A stretch of DNA of 46,115 nt from Bryobacterales bacterium (GTDB lineage Bacteria > Acidobacteriota > Terriglobia > Bryobacterales > Bryobacteraceae). Position 1 is the first letter of the stretch. Each line of letters opens with the position of its first letter. A program made the position numbers and the translations under genes. Positions 1 through 8,319 of this stretch are shown piece after piece. The DNA is taken from contig PNAJ01000144.1 of assembly GCA_003170295.1 (NCBI GenBank), positions 70,287-116,401 on the forward strand, read 5' to 3'. The notes under the pieces were generated by a model. It saw only the letters and a program-made list of their open reading frames with translations. It did no database searches and was not told the DNA's origin.

Positions 1-1
1 T

Positions 2-496
2 GACCGTCAGGGAGGGGACAGACGCGACAACCTCCTAAAATGCGCCCCTCCCATCCGAGGCCGCCTGCGCCAAGCCCTCTCTCGAATCGGAATGGTAGTC
101 TCCGACCACTCCCCCTCGCCTCCCGAGCTGAAAACCGGACCTTACGAGTCAGCCTGGGGCGGCATCGCGTCCCTCGAACTCGGCCTCTCCGCAATGGCGA
201 CCATCCATCCCAATCTCGCCGATCTTGCGAAATGGATGTCGGAAGCTCCGGCGAAGCTCGCGGGCCTGAATCGCAAAGGGCGAATCGCGCCGGGTTACGA
301 CGCCGATCTGGTGTTGTTCGATCCTGACGCGATCTGGACCGTCGATCCCGAAAAACTTCACCAGCGCCACAAAATCACGCCGTACGCCGGACGCGAATTG
401 CGAGGCCGCGTGCGCGCGGCGTATCTTCATGGCGAGAAAATCTACGATGATGGAGAGTTCGCCGCAGCGCCACGCGGGTACGTTCTCAAAAGATGA
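2..496 (+). CDS. allB: Allantoinase, C-terminal part (5' end outside window)
   Basis: Allantoinase is a metal-dependent amidohydrolase that opens allantoin to allantoate in urate breakdown. The frame is open from the left edge and shows KCAPPIR, then VVSDHSP with the Asp expected at the metal site, AWGGIASLELGL, and a C-terminal RIAPGYDADLVLFDP followed by HKITPYAGRELRG, all typical of the family. Only about 165 residues are inside the window. The first few codons (about 2-25) do not resemble the family and coincide with a GACCGTCAGG-type repeat also seen near 36.5 kb, so the edge may be disrupted. The stop overlaps the next start (ATGA), so it is translationally coupled to the allantoicase fusion, the next step in the pathway. 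Confidence 0.88.
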   Translation, partial: DRQGGDRRDNLLKCAPPIRGRLRQALSRIGMVVSDHSPSPPELKTGPYESAWGGIASLELGLSAMATIHPNLADLAKWMSEAPAKLAGLNRKGRIAPGYDADLVLFDPDAIWTVDPEKLHQRHKITPYAGRELRGRVRAAYLHGEKIYDDGEFAAAPRGYVLKR

Positions 497-1875
497 CAGA
501 CTTCACGGATCTGGTTGACTTGGCATCCGAGCGCCTCGGTGGCACGGTGCTCTCCGCCACCGACGATTTTTTCGCGCCCAAAGAGAATCTGCTCAAAGCG
601 GGTCCGGCGATATTTCTTCCCGATAAGTACATCGACACCGGAAAGTGGATGGACGGATGGGAAACGCGCCGCCATCGCGCGCCGGATCACGATTGGTGCG
701 AGATTCGATTGGGCGCGGCGGGTATCATCCGTGGAATTGTCGTCGATACGGCGCATTTCAAGGGAAATTTCCCCGAAAAGTGCTCGCTGGAGGCCAGCGC
801 CGACCTCGAAGAGTGGACCGAAATCCTTCCGCCATCGCTTTTATCAGGTGATGCGCAGAATCTTTTCGCTGTTGACGATCCACATCGCTACACGCACCTG
901 CGCTTTCATATTTATCCTGATGGAGGCGTCGCGCGTCTGCGCGTGCATGGAGAAGTCGTGCCGGAAACATTGGGCGATTTCGTCGATCTGGCGGCGGTCG
1001 AAAACGGTGGAAGTGTCGTCGAAGCGAGTGACATGTTTTTCGGATCGCGTCACAACCTGATTTTCCCCGGTCGTTCCACAGGGATGCACGATGGATGGGA
1101 AACCCGCCGCAGCCGGGGTGAACATGAGGATTGGTGCGTTGTCGAACTCGGCGCCTACGGAGTGATCAAGCGCGTCGAAGTCGATACGCTTCATTTCAAG
1201 GGAAACTTTCCGGAAAGCTGCGAACTGGAGACCGAGGGCGGCGTCGAAATTCTGCGCCGCACTCCGCTCCGCGCCCACGATCTGCACGTCTTCGAAAAAG
1301 AGCTCCTGCTGGCGGCTGCCTCGCGCGTTCGATTCCGCATTTATCCCGATGGAGGTGTCAGCCGGCTCCGGATTTGGGGCGTGCCGACCGAAGAAGGCCG
1401 CGCCGCGCATCGGCTCCGCCTGGTCAACGCGTGGACGCCTCCCATCGCTTTCCGAAAATTCCTGCAATGCTGCAAAAGCAGCAGATGGGCGAATCTGATG
1501 ATCGCGGCGCGCCCGTTTGCGTCCTGGAAAGGAGTCGAAGAGACCGCGACAGAACTTTGGAAGGACAGCACACGCGAAGAGATTCTGGAAGCATTCGCTG
1601 CCCATCCGAAGATCGGCGACTATAAAGGAGCGGAGGAACAGACTGCCGTAAGCGCGGCGTCCGACTCGACACTCCAGGAACTGGCGCGGCTCAATCGCGA
1701 ATACGAGGCGCGCTTCGGCCATATTTACATCGTTTGCGCGACCGGCAAATCCGCCGAGGAGATGCTGGCGCTGCTCCGCAAACGCCTCGATAACGATCCG
1801 GAGGAAGAATTCTCGATCGCCCTCCAGGAGCAGCGTTTGATTACGCGGCTAAGATTGCGGAAAATCGGTACTTAA
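493..1875 (+). CDS. alc: Allantoicase fused to OHCU decarboxylase
   Basis: Bifunctional purine-catabolic enzyme of 460 aa. Residues about 1-310 are an allantoicase (allantoate to ureidoglycolate and urea), built as the usual two repeated halves; each half shows DGWETRR, HDWC or HEDWC, VDT-HFKGNFPE and RFxIYPDGGV-RLR. Residues about 315-455 are a 2-oxo-4-hydroxy-4-carboxy-5-ureidoimidazoline (OHCU) decarboxylase: CCKSSRWANLMIAARPF, then AHPKIGD with the catalytic His, EEQ with the Glu, RFGHIYIVCATGKS, and a C-terminal Arg. OHCU decarboxylase makes S-allantoin, upstream of allantoinase, so one polypeptide holds two non-consecutive steps. ATG overlaps the allB stop. I see no frameshift; both domains look complete. 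Confidence 0.9.
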   Translation: MTDFTDLVDLASERLGGTVLSATDDFFAPKENLLKAGPAIFLPDKYIDTGKWMDGWETRRHRAPDHDWCEIRLGAAGIIRGIVVDTAHFKGNFPEKCSLEASADLEEWTEILPPSLLSGDAQNLFAVDDPHRYTHLRFHIYPDGGVARLRVHGEVVPETLGDFVDLAAVENGGSVVEASDMFFGSRHNLIFPGRSTGMHDGWETRRSRGEHEDWCVVELGAYGVIKRVEVDTLHFKGNFPESCELETEGGVEILRRTPLRAHDLHVFEKELLLAAASRVRFRIYPDGGVSRLRIWGVPTEEGRAAHRLRLVNAWTPPIAFRKFLQCCKSSRWANLMIAARPFASWKGVEETATELWKDSTREEILEAFAAHPKIGDYKGAEEQTAVSAASDSTLQELARLNREYEARFGHIYIVCATGKSAEEMLALLRKRLDNDPEEEFSIALQEQRLITRLRLRKIGT

Positions 1876-1883
1876 AGACAAAT

Positions 1884-2204
1884 ATGATGATCACCACCCA
1901 CGTTCTCGATACCGCCACCGGCCAGCCGGGGGCGCGCATTCCGGTCGAACTCGACGTCTTCGTCAGCGGCCACGGCTGGCGCGATGCCGGCCGAGGCGTC
2001 ACCAACCCGGATGGGCGCATCCTCGATTTCGGAGAAAAACCCGCGCCCGGCGTCTACCGCCTGATGTTCGACGTAGCGGTCTATATGCCGGAAACGTTTT
2101 TTCCAACGATTTCGATCACGTTCGAAGTGCGCGATCCCAACGAACATTATCACGTGCCGCTGCTGTTAAGCCCTTTCGGCTACACCACCTATCGGGGAAG
2201 CTAA
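1884..2204 (+). CDS. uraH: 5-hydroxyisourate hydrolase (transthyretin-like)
   Basis: Hydrolyses 5-hydroxyisourate, the product of urate oxidase, to OHCU, which is then decarboxylated by the C-terminal domain of the preceding fusion. At 106 aa it has the normal length. N-terminal THVLD supplies the active-site His, EHYHVPLLLSPFGYTTYRGS carries the second His, and the protein ends in the diagnostic YRGS tetrapeptide. Two consecutive ATG codons (1884 and 1887) are both possible starts. The stop TAA overlaps the ATG of the urate oxidase by one base, so the two are probably co-translated. Confidence 0.93.
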   Translation: MMITTHVLDTATGQPGARIPVELDVFVSGHGWRDAGRGVTNPDGRILDFGEKPAPGVYRLMFDVAVYMPETFFPTISITFEVRDPNEHYHVPLLLSPFGYTTYRGS

Positions 2205-2977
2205 TGAACATCGTCGAAAATCGCTACGGAAAATCCAAGGTGCGCGTCGCGCGCATCGTGCGCCACAAGGATCGGCACGATTTTCACGAGATGACGGTTT
2301 CGATTGCGCTGGAAGGCGATTTTGAATCCAGTTACCGCGATGGCGATAACTCGCTGGTGCTTCCTACCGACACCATGAAAAATACCATTTATGCGTTGGC
2401 GGATGATCCGGCGGTGGAGCAGCCGGAAAGCTTCGGAATGCTCCTTGCAAGGCATTTTTTAGGTCATTTAAGGCATGTTTCGAGCGTGAAAATCGACATT
2501 TGTGGTCATTTATGGTCTCGTAACGACCGCTTTTCGTTCACTGCTGGGCCTCCGCATCGCAGAATCGCGAAAATTGAGGCTTCGCGCGATAAAGTGTCAG
2601 TCGAATCGGGCGTCTCAGGTTACTTGATGATGAAAACGACCGGTTCGGCGTTCGAAGGATTCTTGCGCGACGAGTACACCACGTTACCGGAGGCATCGGA
2701 CCGGATTCTGGCGACGTCGCTCGATGCACTTTGGAGCGGCGACGCGAATTGGGATGACGTCATGAGCGTGATCACCGATACGTTCGCTGGGCACGCGAGC
2801 AAATCCGTGCAGCACACGCTGTATGCAATCGGCGAAGCGGTACTCGAACGCTTTGAGAATATCGAGCGCATCCGTCTGACGATGCCGAACAAACATTATT
2901 TGCCGACTAAGCACGCGGACGTGTTTATTCCGACTGACGAGCCGCATGGGCTCATCGAAGCCGTTTTATCGAGATGA
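2204..2977 (+). CDS. uaZ: Urate oxidase (cofactor-independent uricase)
   Basis: Oxidises urate to 5-hydroxyisourate and hydrogen peroxide, the entry step for the pathway encoded here. The 257-aa protein shows LPTDTMKNTIYALA (catalytic Thr), the central KTTGSAFEGFLRDEYTTLPEASDRILAT stretch split across codons 143-170, SVQHTLY (substrate-binding Gln) and MPNKHYL (Asn and His of the active site). The length is somewhat under the roughly 290-300 aa common for uricases, but both tunnelling-fold repeats seem present. The start overlaps the uraH stop, and the following DUF167 gene overlaps by 4 bp. The set uaZ-uraH-alc/uraD-allB takes urate to ureidoglycolate. Confidence 0.93.
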   Translation: MNIVENRYGKSKVRVARIVRHKDRHDFHEMTVSIALEGDFESSYRDGDNSLVLPTDTMKNTIYALADDPAVEQPESFGMLLARHFLGHLRHVSSVKIDICGHLWSRNDRFSFTAGPPHRRIAKIEASRDKVSVESGVSGYLMMKTTGSAFEGFLRDEYTTLPEASDRILATSLDALWSGDANWDDVMSVITDTFAGHASKSVQHTLYAIGEAVLERFENIERIRLTMPNKHYLPTKHADVFIPTDEPHGLIEAVLSR

Positions 2978-3198
2978 CGCTCCGCGTTAAGGTGATCCCG
3001 CGCAGCGCGAAAACGGAGATCGTCGGCGAGATGGCTGACGGCACGCTGAAGATCAAGATCGCGGCGCCGCCCGAAAAAGGGAAAGCGAACGACGAGCTGG
3101 TGCGGTTTCTCGCAGCACACTATGGAGTGAAAAAGGTCGAGATTATCAGCGGACATACGGCGGCGCTGAAAATCGTCCGGTTGCAGGGCACACCGTAA
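2974..3198 (+). CDS. DUF167 / UPF0235 (YggU-type) family protein
   Basis: Small 74-aa protein with the family pattern LRVKVIPRSAKTEIVGE near the N-terminus, then LKIKIAAPPEKGKANDELVRFLA and VEIISGHTAALKIVRL. The molecular function of the family is unknown. It overlaps the uricase stop by 4 bp (ATGA), so it is probably expressed with the purine cluster, although the family is not generally tied to purine catabolism. It is the last gene before the ARG-box promoter region. Confidence 0.85.
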   Translation: MTLRVKVIPRSAKTEIVGEMADGTLKIKIAAPPEKGKANDELVRFLAAHYGVKKVEIISGHTAALKIVRLQGTP

Positions 3199-3199
3199 A

Positions 3200-3233
3200 T
3201 GTATTATTATTCACTTTGCTGCATAAGTATTCA
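3200..3233 (+). promoter_or_regulatory. Two tandem ARG-box-like ArgR operators
   Basis: Two AT-rich near-palindromes of the ARG-box form TGNAT-N4-ATTCA lie directly upstream of argF: TGTATTATTATTCA at 3200-3213 and TGCATAAGTATTCA at 3220-3233. Their centres are 20 bp apart, about two helical turns, similar to paired ARG boxes bound by hexameric ArgR in other bacteria. The last gene of the operon is argR, so autoregulation of the whole unit is the natural reading. The surrounding DNA is GC-rich, which makes the two AT-rich sites stand out. Confidence 0.72.
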
Positions 3234-3254
3234 CCTCTCACCGAGCCGTTCGCG

Positions 3255-4139
3255 ATGCATCTGACGTCGGATCTCGATTTAACGCCCGAAGCGCTGCGGG
3301 CGGTGCTCGATCTGGCGCACGAAGTGAAGAGGACGCCGGCGCGATTTTCAAAAACGCTGGCCGGCCAATACGTCACTCTGCTTTTCGAAAAACCTTCGCT
3401 GCGCACGCGGCTGACTTTCGAGCTTGCGACCAAGCAATTGGGCGGCGATGCGGTGGCGAGCATCGGACCGATTGCAGAGCGCGAGCCGGTGAAAGATGTG
3501 GCACGCAATCTCGACCGGTGGACGCAGGGAATCGTCGCGCGGGTGTTTTCGCAGACGACCATCGAGGAGCTCGCGAAATGGTCGAAGGTGCCGGTGATTA
3601 ACGCGCTGAGCGATCTGTATCATCCGTGCCAGGCGCTGGCGGACGTGCAGACGATGGAGGAACGGTTTGGAGCGCTCGACGGATTGAAGCTGGCGTTTGT
3701 CGGCGATGGAAATAATGTCGCGCACTCGCTGATGCTGACCGCGGGAAGGCTCGGCATGCACGTTGCGGTCGCCGCACCGGAGAATTATCAGCCCAATCCG
3801 GAGATTATCGCGGAAGCTTCGAAGTTCGCCGAAATCACGATCACGACGGATCCTCGCGAAGCCGTCGAGGGCGCAAGCGTGGTTTACACCGACGTTTGGG
3901 CGAGCATGGGGCAAGAGAGCGAAGCGGCGGAGCGCACGCGGATTTTCGCTCCGTATCAGGTGAACGAAGGGCTTTTTGCGAAGGCCCGGCCTAACGCGAT
4001 TTTCCTGCACTGCCTGCCCGCCAAACGCGGGTTGGAAGTAACGGACGCCGTGATGGAATCGCCTCGGTCGGCTATTTTCGACGAAGCGGAGAATCGGCTG
4101 CATGCGCAGAAGGCGCTGCTGATGATGCTTTTGAAATAG
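3255..4139 (+). CDS. argF: Ornithine carbamoyltransferase
   Basis: Makes citrulline from ornithine and carbamoyl phosphate. The carbamoyl-phosphate motif reads FEKPSLRTR (canonical SxRT with Leu at x), followed by HPCQALAD and the ornithine-loop HCLPAKRG; the second domain has FVGDGNNVAHSLM. The ATG at 3255 (MHLTSDLDLTPEALRA) gives 294 aa and a normal N-terminus. An upstream in-frame TTG at 3216 would run through the second ARG box and is less likely. No strong Shine-Dalgarno is visible. An acetyl- or succinyl-ornithine carbamoyltransferase cannot be excluded, but length and motifs fit OTCase. First gene of argF-argG-argH-argR. Confidence 0.92.
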   Translation: MHLTSDLDLTPEALRAVLDLAHEVKRTPARFSKTLAGQYVTLLFEKPSLRTRLTFELATKQLGGDAVASIGPIAEREPVKDVARNLDRWTQGIVARVFSQTTIEELAKWSKVPVINALSDLYHPCQALADVQTMEERFGALDGLKLAFVGDGNNVAHSLMLTAGRLGMHVAVAAPENYQPNPEIIAEASKFAEITITTDPREAVEGASVVYTDVWASMGQESEAAERTRIFAPYQVNEGLFAKARPNAIFLHCLPAKRGLEVTDAVMESPRSAIFDEAENRLHAQKALLMMLLK

Positions 4140-4156
4140 GCAGGCATGGTCCTGCC
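4139..4156 (+). other. Short hairpin in the argF-argG spacer
   Basis: GGCAGG (4139-4144), six-base loop, CCTGCC (4151-4156), starting in the argF stop region and ending 21 bp before argG. It is not followed by a T run, so it is not a standard terminator. It could modulate argG expression or stabilise the mRNA, or be a short dispersed repeat. No further evidence. Confidence 0.4.
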
Positions 4157-4177
4157 CACACAGGTAAAATTCAAATA

Positions 4178-5401
4178 ATGAGCAAACCTAAAAAAGTAGC
4201 GCTTGCCTATTCGGGCGGGCTGGACACTTCCATCATCATTCCGTGGTTGAAGGAAAACTACGGCTGCGAAGTGGTGGCTGTGTGCGGCGATATCGGACAG
4301 GGCGGCGATGAGTTGACGGGGCTGGAAGAGAAAGCTCGCAAGACGGGCGCGTCGGAAGTATATGTGGCCGATATGCGCGAGGAGTTTGTCGCGGACTATC
4401 TATGGAAGATGGTGCGCGCGGGCGGCGAGTATGAGCACAAGTACCTGCTCGGAACGTCGATCGCGCGGCCGCTGCTCGCCAAGCGACAAGTTGAGGTCGC
4501 CCTACAAACGGGTTGCGATGCGCTGGCGCACGGATGCACCGGCAAAGGCAACGATCAGGTTCGTTTCGAGTTGACGTACAAGGCGCTCGCGCCTCATCTT
4601 CCGGTGATCGCGCCATGGCGCGAGTGGGACTTGGTTTCGCGCGAGGATTGCATCAAGTACGCGGCGAAACACAACGTGCCGATCGCGCAAACGACGACGA
4701 AGATTTACAGCCGCGACCGGAACATCTGGCATATTTCGCATGAGGGCGGGGAACTGGAAGACCCCGCCAACGGGGCGCCGGACGGGATCTGGATGCTGAC
4801 GAAGAGTCCGAAGCAGGCTCCCGATAAATCCGTCGATGTGACGATCGGTTTCGAAAAGAGCAGGCCGGTTTCGGTGAACGGCAAGAGGGCGTTGTCGGCT
4901 GTGATGCTGCTGGAAGAGCTGAACGCGATTGGCGCGGAGGCGGGCATCGGGCGCATCGATCTGGTGGAGAATCGCTTCGTCGGCATGAAGTCGCGAGGAT
5001 GTTACGAGACGCCGGGCGGCACGCTGATCATGGTGGCACATCACGAATTGGAGTCGCTTACGCTCGATAAGAGCATGGCGCATTACAAGGAAAAGCTGGC
5101 GCTGGATTATGCGGAGCTGGTCTACAACGGCCTGTGGTTCACGCCTCTGCGTGAATCGCTCGACGCGTTTTTCGAGAAGGCGGCGGAGACGACGACAGGC
5201 GAAATCACGCTGCGCCTTTACAAAGGCGGGATCGAGCCGGTGAGCCGCAAATCGCCTTATTCGCTCTATTCGCTGAATATCGCGAGCTTCACGATGGGCG
5301 CGGAATATGACCAGCGCGACGCGCGGGGCTTCATCAATCTGATCGGGCTACCGATACAGGTTCGGGCGTCGCTTAACAAGGCACAGAAGAAAACCGTATG
5401 A
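4178..5401 (+). CDS. argG: Argininosuccinate synthase
   Basis: ATP-dependent condensation of citrulline and aspartate in arginine synthesis. The N-terminal ATP pyrophosphatase loop is AYSGGLDTS, followed by GDIGQG, the substrate motif KYLLGTSIARPLLAK, GCTGKGNDQVRFEL, and later GRIDLVENRFVGMKSRG. The length of 407 aa is normal. ATG at 4178 places the P-loop at the usual position about 10 residues in. The TGA stop overlaps the argH ATG, indicating translational coupling. Confidence 0.97.
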   Translation: MSKPKKVALAYSGGLDTSIIIPWLKENYGCEVVAVCGDIGQGGDELTGLEEKARKTGASEVYVADMREEFVADYLWKMVRAGGEYEHKYLLGTSIARPLLAKRQVEVALQTGCDALAHGCTGKGNDQVRFELTYKALAPHLPVIAPWREWDLVSREDCIKYAAKHNVPIAQTTTKIYSRDRNIWHISHEGGELEDPANGAPDGIWMLTKSPKQAPDKSVDVTIGFEKSRPVSVNGKRALSAVMLLEELNAIGAEAGIGRIDLVENRFVGMKSRGCYETPGGTLIMVAHHELESLTLDKSMAHYKEKLALDYAELVYNGLWFTPLRESLDAFFEKAAETTTGEITLRLYKGGIEPVSRKSPYSLYSLNIASFTMGAEYDQRDARGFINLIGLPIQVRASLNKAQKKTV

Positions 5402-6792
5402 AGCTCTGGGGAGGGCGTTTCGAAGCGGGGCCGTCGGAGGTCTTCGAGCGCTTTTCCGGCTCGCTCCATTTCGACAAGCGGTTGATCGATGTGGACATCC
5501 GCGGGTCGATCGCGTATGCGAGCGCGCTCAAGCATGTAGGCATTCTCACCACGCAGGAGCGGGACGAATTGGCGGCTGCATTCTTGGCGATTCAAAAAGA
5601 CTCGCAAACGCCCGAGTTCTGGCAGGGCGCTGTTGATCAAGGTGCCGATGAAGACGTGCACACGCTTGTCATTCGCAAGCTGAAGGAGCGCGCGGGGACG
5701 CTTGCGGACAAAATCCACACAGGCCGCAGCCGGAACGATCAGGTGTCGCTGGATATTCGTTTGTGGTTGCGCGAAGAGATCGACGCGACGTTGAAAGAAC
5801 TGCTGGGGTTGATGTCGGCGCTGGTCGATATGGCGAAGCGCGACCCCACCGCGATCGTCGCCGGCTACACGCACACGCGACGGGCGCAGCCGGTTTTGTG
5901 GCCCCACTATTTATTGGCGTATTTCGAAATGTTCGCCCGCGATTTAGAGCGACTGAAGGAAACGCGGAAACGCGTGGACGTAATGCCGCTGGGCAGCGGG
6001 GCGATGGCGGGGTCGGGATTTCCGTTCGATCGGGACGCCATCGCGAAAGATCTGGGCTTCGCATCGATCACGCGGAACTCGATGGACGTTTCGGGCGATC
6101 GCGATTTCGCGCTCGATTTTCTGCATGCCGCGAACCTGACCATGCTGCACCTGAGCCGTTTGGCCGAGGATTGGATTCTTTACTCGGGTGAAGAGTACGG
6201 CTGGCTGGAACTGGGCGACGGCGTGACCAGTGGGTCGAGCATCATGCCGCAGAAGAAGAATCCCGATTCACTCGAATTGATTCGCGGCAAGTGCGGCGGC
6301 GTGTTTGGCGATTATTCGGCGCTGTTCCTGACAATGAAGGGACTGCCGATGACCTACAATCGCGACATGCAGGAAGACAAGCCGCGCATTTTCGACGCGG
6401 CCGACCAGTTGCGAGGCTCGCTCGAAATGGCGCGCGTGGTGGTGGAGACGACGCGTCTGAATCCGGCGCGTCCGCTCGCGGCGGTGGAAGAAAGCTGGGC
6501 TGTGGCGACCGACCTTGCGGACGCGCTGGCTCGCAGCGGAGTGCCGTTTCATCAGGCGCACAAGATCGTGGGGCGTCTGGTGCTCGAAAGCGTGCGCGAT
6601 TCTAAGAAGCCGGCGGACTGGACTGCGCAGGCGCTCGCGGAATTTGATCCGGCGTTCACGGCCGATATGGCTCGTTACGTGAAACCGGCGGAGGGAATCG
6701 AAACGCGCGAGTTGCCGGGCGGGACGGGGCCGAAGTCGGTGGCGAAGGCGCTGGCGGACGCGAGTACGCGGCTCGCGGAAATGAACAAATGA
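5398..6792 (+). CDS. argH: Argininosuccinate lyase
   Basis: Cleaves argininosuccinate to arginine and fumarate. It begins KLWGGRFEAG, has HTGRSRNDQV (residues about 107-116), GYTHTRRAQPV with the His, and the fumarase/ASL signature GSSIMPQKKNPD containing the catalytic Ser. At 464 aa it is of usual length. It overlaps both argG (4 bp) and argR (4 bp), so the three are tightly coupled. Confidence 0.97.
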   Translation: MKLWGGRFEAGPSEVFERFSGSLHFDKRLIDVDIRGSIAYASALKHVGILTTQERDELAAAFLAIQKDSQTPEFWQGAVDQGADEDVHTLVIRKLKERAGTLADKIHTGRSRNDQVSLDIRLWLREEIDATLKELLGLMSALVDMAKRDPTAIVAGYTHTRRAQPVLWPHYLLAYFEMFARDLERLKETRKRVDVMPLGSGAMAGSGFPFDRDAIAKDLGFASITRNSMDVSGDRDFALDFLHAANLTMLHLSRLAEDWILYSGEEYGWLELGDGVTSGSSIMPQKKNPDSLELIRGKCGGVFGDYSALFLTMKGLPMTYNRDMQEDKPRIFDAADQLRGSLEMARVVVETTRLNPARPLAAVEESWAVATDLADALARSGVPFHQAHKIVGRLVLESVRDSKKPADWTAQALAEFDPAFTADMARYVKPAEGIETRELPGGTGPKSVAKALADASTRLAEMNK

Positions 6793-7226
6793 ACAAGAGT
6801 TATCGCCAGGGACAGATTCTCAAACTGATCCGCTCGAACCATCCGCATACGCAAGAGGATCTGGCGAAGGCTTTGCGGGCGATCGGCATTCCAGCCACAC
6901 AGGTGACGCTCTCGCGCGATATTCGCGAGCTTGGTTTAGTCAAAACGGCCGATGGTTATTCGCAAGGAATGCCGGAGGCGGGGTCGAGCGGTCCGGATGT
7001 GATTACGCTGGCGCGCGAATTTGTGCAGGATATTCGCGTCGCGCAAAACCTTCTAGTGCTGCGCACGCCCGCGGGTCATGCAAATTCGGTGGCTGTGGCG
7101 CTCGATCAGGCGGAGTGGCCGGAGGTCACCGGCACGATTGCGGGCGACGATACGATTCTGGTGGTTGCGCCCGACGCGAAGACGGCTGAGGCGTTGCGGG
7201 CGAAATTCTTACGGGTTTTGAAATAA
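6789..7226 (+). CDS. argR: Arginine repressor ArgR
   Basis: Arginine-responsive hexameric regulator of arginine genes. Residues 1-70 are the winged-helix domain: QGQILKLIRSNHPHTQEDLAKAL, then TQVTLSRDIRELGLVK with the recognition-helix SRD motif. Residues 75-145 are the oligomerisation/arginine-binding domain, with AGHANSVAVALD and GTIAGDDTILVV. The length (145 aa) is typical. It is placed last in the operon it probably controls through the two ARG-box-like sites at 3200-3233. Confidence 0.94.
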   Translation: MNKSYRQGQILKLIRSNHPHTQEDLAKALRAIGIPATQVTLSRDIRELGLVKTADGYSQGMPEAGSSGPDVITLAREFVQDIRVAQNLLVLRTPAGHANSVAVALDQAEWPEVTGTIAGDDTILVVAPDAKTAEALRAKFLRVLK

Positions 7227-7271
7227 CCGCTCCGGAGGCCGGCACATGATTCGTCATTATACAATTAGAGG

Positions 7272-8309
7272 TTGACGACATCTCTCGAAGACGCCGGGCG
7301 CTGGTTCCTTCGCTCCGGAATTAGGGCGCCGGGCGGCGGTGTGGCGCGTTATTACCGCTCGGATCTAGGCAAGAACGTTCCGATTTCGACGGAAATTACG
7401 GGATACGCGGTCAGCACTTTTTCCTATTTGCACACGATCACGGGTGAAGAGGCGTATCGCGATGCGGCGATGGGATCGGCACGCTTCCTCGCGAACGATG
7501 CGTGGGACCGGGCGGCGCATACGTTTCCCTTCGAGCTCGAATCGAAACTCGCTTATTTTTTCGACGTGGGGATTATCGCGCGCGGTTTGCTCTCGACGGG
7601 CGCGGAAGAATTTCGCGAGCGGGCGCGGGAGGCCGCATTATCGCTGGCGTTCGATTTTATCGGCGACGGCGCCTTTCACCCGGTGGTGACCCTGCCGGAT
7701 AAACAGCCGCTCCCGTATGAGCGGCAATGGTCGCGGAGTCCGGGTTGTTATCAAATGAAGTCGGCGCTGGCGTGGCTGGGAGTGGGCGATGTGGCCGCAG
7801 CGCGGATGTTCGATGCGGCGCTCACGTCGGCGCTCGCGACACACGAGTCATTCTTCCCGGGAGATGAGGACCGCAACCGCGTGATGGACCGGCTGCATCC
7901 TTATTTATATTTCCTGGAAGCGCTGTTATACGTTGCCGGGCGGGCGGAGTGCGCGAACATTCTGGCCTGTGGCATCGAACGTGTGGCGGCGTTGCTGCGC
8001 GAGATCTCTCCGCAGTTCGAACGGTCGGATGTGTGCGCGCAGTTGTTGCGAGTGCGATTGGTGGCGCATTATCTGGGAGCGGTTCCGCTCAATGAAACCG
8101 CTGCCGCGGAGGAGGCCGAGAGAGTCGCGAAGTATCGGGCGCGGTCGGAGGATGCGAGGCTCGATGGAGGATTCTGGTTCGGAAAAAGGGGCGGCGAAAT
8201 GTTGCCGTATATGAATCCGGTGTCGACGGCATTTTCTCTACAGGCGCTCGCCTTGTGGGAGCAGCATCGCGCGGGCGAGTGGCGATTCGACGTCGCGCAG
8301 TTGATTTAA
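7272..8309 (+). CDS. Hypothetical alpha-helical (toroid-like) protein
   Basis: Not recognised to family level. The 345-aa product has repeated helical stretches with Gly- and aromatic-rich turns (GYAVSTFSYLHTITGEEAYRDAA, AALSLAFDFIGDGAF, YLYFLEALLYVAGR, MNPVSTAFSLQALALWEQH), which look like an alpha/alpha-barrel of the kind found in polysaccharide-active or squalene-cyclase-like folds. No catalytic motif is identified. The start is TTG, immediately after AGAGG; the codon two upstream is a stop, so this is the earliest possible start, and the sequence looks family-like from about residue 4. It lies 46 bp after argR and converges on the methyltransferase gene. A role with that gene in surface polysaccharide is only a guess. 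Confidence 0.7.
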   Translation: MTTSLEDAGRWFLRSGIRAPGGGVARYYRSDLGKNVPISTEITGYAVSTFSYLHTITGEEAYRDAAMGSARFLANDAWDRAAHTFPFELESKLAYFFDVGIIARGLLSTGAEEFRERAREAALSLAFDFIGDGAFHPVVTLPDKQPLPYERQWSRSPGCYQMKSALAWLGVGDVAAARMFDAALTSALATHESFFPGDEDRNRVMDRLHPYLYFLEALLYVAGRAECANILACGIERVAALLREISPQFERSDVCAQLLRVRLVAHYLGAVPLNETAAAEEAERVAKYRARSEDARLDGGFWFGKRGGEMLPYMNPVSTAFSLQALALWEQHRAGEWRFDVAQLI

Positions 8310-8319
8310 GTCTCGTTGA

